From assembly GCA_030630095.1 (NCBI GenBank), contig DAOVNW010000051.1:1-7154 (forward strand): 7,154 nucleotides of DNA, given 5' to 3'. Position numbers and translations under genes: made by a program. The notes under the pieces were generated by a model. The model had not been told where the DNA came from, did not search any database, and saw nothing but the letters and a program-made list of their open reading frames with translations. Below, piece by piece: positions 5,865-7,154 of the stretch (the first letter of the stretch is position 1; each line of letters opens with the position of its first letter). This DNA is from Candidatus Omnitrophota bacterium. Lineage in GTDB: Bacteria > Omnitrophota > Gorgyraeia > JAGLLT01.

Positions 5865-6934
5865 AGATAGGAATTATTGGATTGGCGCAGGCGGGCAAAA
5901 AAACACTCTTTAAAGCCTTGACGGGTTACGTGCTGTCTGAAAAGGATAAAATATCAAATAAACCGGTAAAGAGCCTTGCTGATATAAAAGATATAAGGTT
6001 TGATAAACTGTCTGAATTATACAAGCCTCAAAAGCAGGTAAGGGCCCGGATTGATATTGAGCTTCTTTTAAAGATAGGGGAAGACGCGGAACTGAACGCG
6101 AAAATTTTTGAAAACGCGGCCGATTTGGATGCTGTTTGCTATGTATCAAGAGCCTTTAAAGATGATACCGTTTACCACGTCAAAGGCAGTGTGGAGCCCA
6201 AACGTGATATAGATTTTATTAATTCAGAACTTATTTTAAACGACCTGCTTTTTATTGAAAAAAGGTTTGAGAGAATTAACAAAAGCCTTAAGGTTAAGCA
6301 GGAGAAAGTGTTAACAGAGGAAAAAGAGCTTTTAGGAAAATTGAAAGAACAGTTGGATAAGGAGCTGCCTTTGAGACTACTCGCGCTTAAAAAAGAAGAA
6401 AGAAAGATAATTTCAAGTTATCCCTTTATTACCCAAAAGAAGATGATAATTGTTTTAAACGTATCCGAGGATGATATTAATAACACGGCTTTACGCGACA
6501 GGCTGAAGGAAGAATATAAAAAGCTGGGTGTGGATATTATGCAGGTATCGGCAAAGATAGAAGCGGAAATCGCGGGGCTTGAGGCAGAAAATGAAAAAAA
6601 AGAGTTTTTAGACGCGGTGGGCATAAAAGAGCCGGCCGTAAATCTTCTTACCGGTTTATGCATAAAGGCCTTAAATTTAATATCTTTTTTTACAGTTGGC
6701 TCTGATGAGGTTAGACAGTGGACCATTAAAACCGGTTCATCGGCGCCCGAGGCCGCCGGCGCGATACACTCAGATATGGAAAGAGGTTTTATTAGAGCTG
6801 AGGTAGTAAAGTTTGATGATTTGATGGAGCTTGGTGATGAGAAGAAGGTGAAAGAGGCGGGGAAGTTTTATCTGAAAGGCAAGGACTACATTGTTGAGGA
6901 CGGCGATATAATCGGTATTAGGTTTAATGTTTAA
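5861..6934 (+). CDS. YchF/OLA1-like (DUF933) protein with altered GTPase motifs
   Basis: A 357-residue protein, close to YchF length (about 360). YchF is a cytosolic TRAFAC-class P-loop ATPase that binds ribosomes and stress factors. The C-terminal TGS-like domain is well kept from about residue 272: LISFFTVGSDEVRQWTIKTGSSAPEAAGAIHSDMERGFIRAEVV, ending KDYIVEDGDIIGIRFNV. The coiled-coil arm (about 130-185), the NVSE motif at 200-203 (NxxE, the YchF base-recognition motif) and SAKIEAEIAGLE at 230-241 are also present. The G domain is changed: G1 reads GLAQAGKKT at 7-15, with lysine at position 14 in place of Ser/Thr, and the G3 DxxG is D65-I-E-L68. The segment between them is shorter and unlike normal YchF. 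It starts with GTG, with GGAGG (5846-5850) ten bases upstream, and overlaps the AsmA-like gene by four bases. Nucleotide hydrolysis is doubtful; a standard ychF may exist elsewhere in the genome. Confidence 0.85.
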   Translation: MKIGIIGLAQAGKKTLFKALTGYVLSEKDKISNKPVKSLADIKDIRFDKLSELYKPQKQVRARIDIELLLKIGEDAELNAKIFENAADLDAVCYVSRAFKDDTVYHVKGSVEPKRDIDFINSELILNDLLFIEKRFERINKSLKVKQEKVLTEEKELLGKLKEQLDKELPLRLLALKKEERKIISSYPFITQKKMIIVLNVSEDDINNTALRDRLKEEYKKLGVDIMQVSAKIEAEIAGLEAENEKKEFLDAVGIKEPAVNLLTGLCIKALNLISFFTVGSDEVRQWTIKTGSSAPEAAGAIHSDMERGFIRAEVVKFDDLMELGDEKKVKEAGKFYLKGKDYIVEDGDIIGIRFNV

Positions 6935-6960
6935 CTTTAATAAGAAAAGGGAATCGGGGA

Positions 6961-7154
6961 ATGTTAGAGAGAATAATTAAAGAATTAAAAAAGCATGCTC
7001 CTTTTACTTTATTCGGCGCGGTTACCGGAATCGTCATTATGTTTCTTGCCAAAAATGTTTCTTTTGGTGTGTCGCATAAGATATTTTATACCCTGCATCC
7101 GCTTCACGTAGTTCTAAGCGCCTTGGTGACGGGTTCTATGTTTAAGATTCACCA
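6961..7154 (+). CDS. unrecognised integral membrane protein, N-terminal part (partial)
   Basis: The frame opens at ATG 6961 and is still open at the end of the window after 64 full codons. AAAAGGG at 6945-6951 lies nine bases before the ATG, a good ribosome binding site. The product begins with a basic amphipathic stretch (MLERIIKELKKH), then a membrane helix at about residues 14-33 (PFTLFGAVTGIVIMFLAKNV), a short loop, and a second hydrophobic segment at about 44-60 (TLHPLHVVLSALVTGSM). Histidines at 39, 46, 49 and 64 are numerous for so short a piece and could suggest metal handling, but this is weak. The gene follows the YchF-like gene by 26 bases with no terminator between. I do not recognise the family, and no function is given. 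Confidence 0.8.
   Translation, partial: MLERIIKELKKHAPFTLFGAVTGIVIMFLAKNVSFGVSHKIFYTLHPLHVVLSALVTGSMFKIH

Overview
The window reads as one densely packed, plus-strand stretch of chromosome from a diderm (Gram-negative) bacterium. It has moderate-to-low G+C, purine-rich coding strands and frequent AAA/GAA/ATA/TTA codons. The combination of genes suggests an uncultured lineage such as Candidatus Omnitrophota or a nearby deep-branching phylum: a very long TPR protein, an ExbB/ExbD/TonB set, a DUF2582-type mini winged helix, a short AsmA-like protein and a divergent YchF-like protein. That placement is inferred from gene content and remembered family resemblance, not from a search. No mobile element, CRISPR array, tRNA, rRNA or clear terminator was seen.

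Layout: 1-216 is the 3' end of uvrA (excision repair). A 44-base gap (217-260) holds a possible weak promoter. Then comes a likely single transcription unit: (i) 261-2720, an exported protein of about 21 TPR-like repeats; (ii) 2722-3342, a TolQ/ExbB proton-channel subunit; (iii) 3372-3806, a TolR/ExbD subunit with its membrane aspartate; (iv) 3752-4474, a TonB/TolA-like transducer overlapping the previous gene by 55 bases; (v) 4461-4694, a 77-residue membrane-anchored zinc-ribbon protein; (vi) 4706-4915, a 69-residue winged helix; (vii) a 112-base interval with a strong Shine-Dalgarno and a small reading frame ending exactly on the next start; (viii) 5028-5864, an AsmA-like envelope protein; (ix) 5861-6934, a YchF-like protein with damaged GTPase motifs; (x) 6961 to the end, the start of an unrecognised polytopic membrane protein.

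Genes (i)-(iv) fit together as an energised trans-envelope machine. ExbB and ExbD would harvest the proton-motive force, the TonB/TolA-like protein would carry force into the periplasm, and the TPR array would be the periplasmic scaffold or partner, as CpoB/YbgF is for Tol-Pal and TPR partners are for some TonB systems. No TolB, Pal or TonB-dependent receptor lies in the window, so the target is open. Membership of the small genes, the AsmA-like gene and the YchF-like gene in the same process is suggested only by tight spacing and overlapping starts and stops.

The most notable observations are the YchF-like protein whose Walker A serine/threonine and DxxG glycine are both replaced, the compact TPR-ExbB-ExbD-TonB module with two unexplained small proteins attached, and a possible hidden small gene between the winged-helix and AsmA-like genes.
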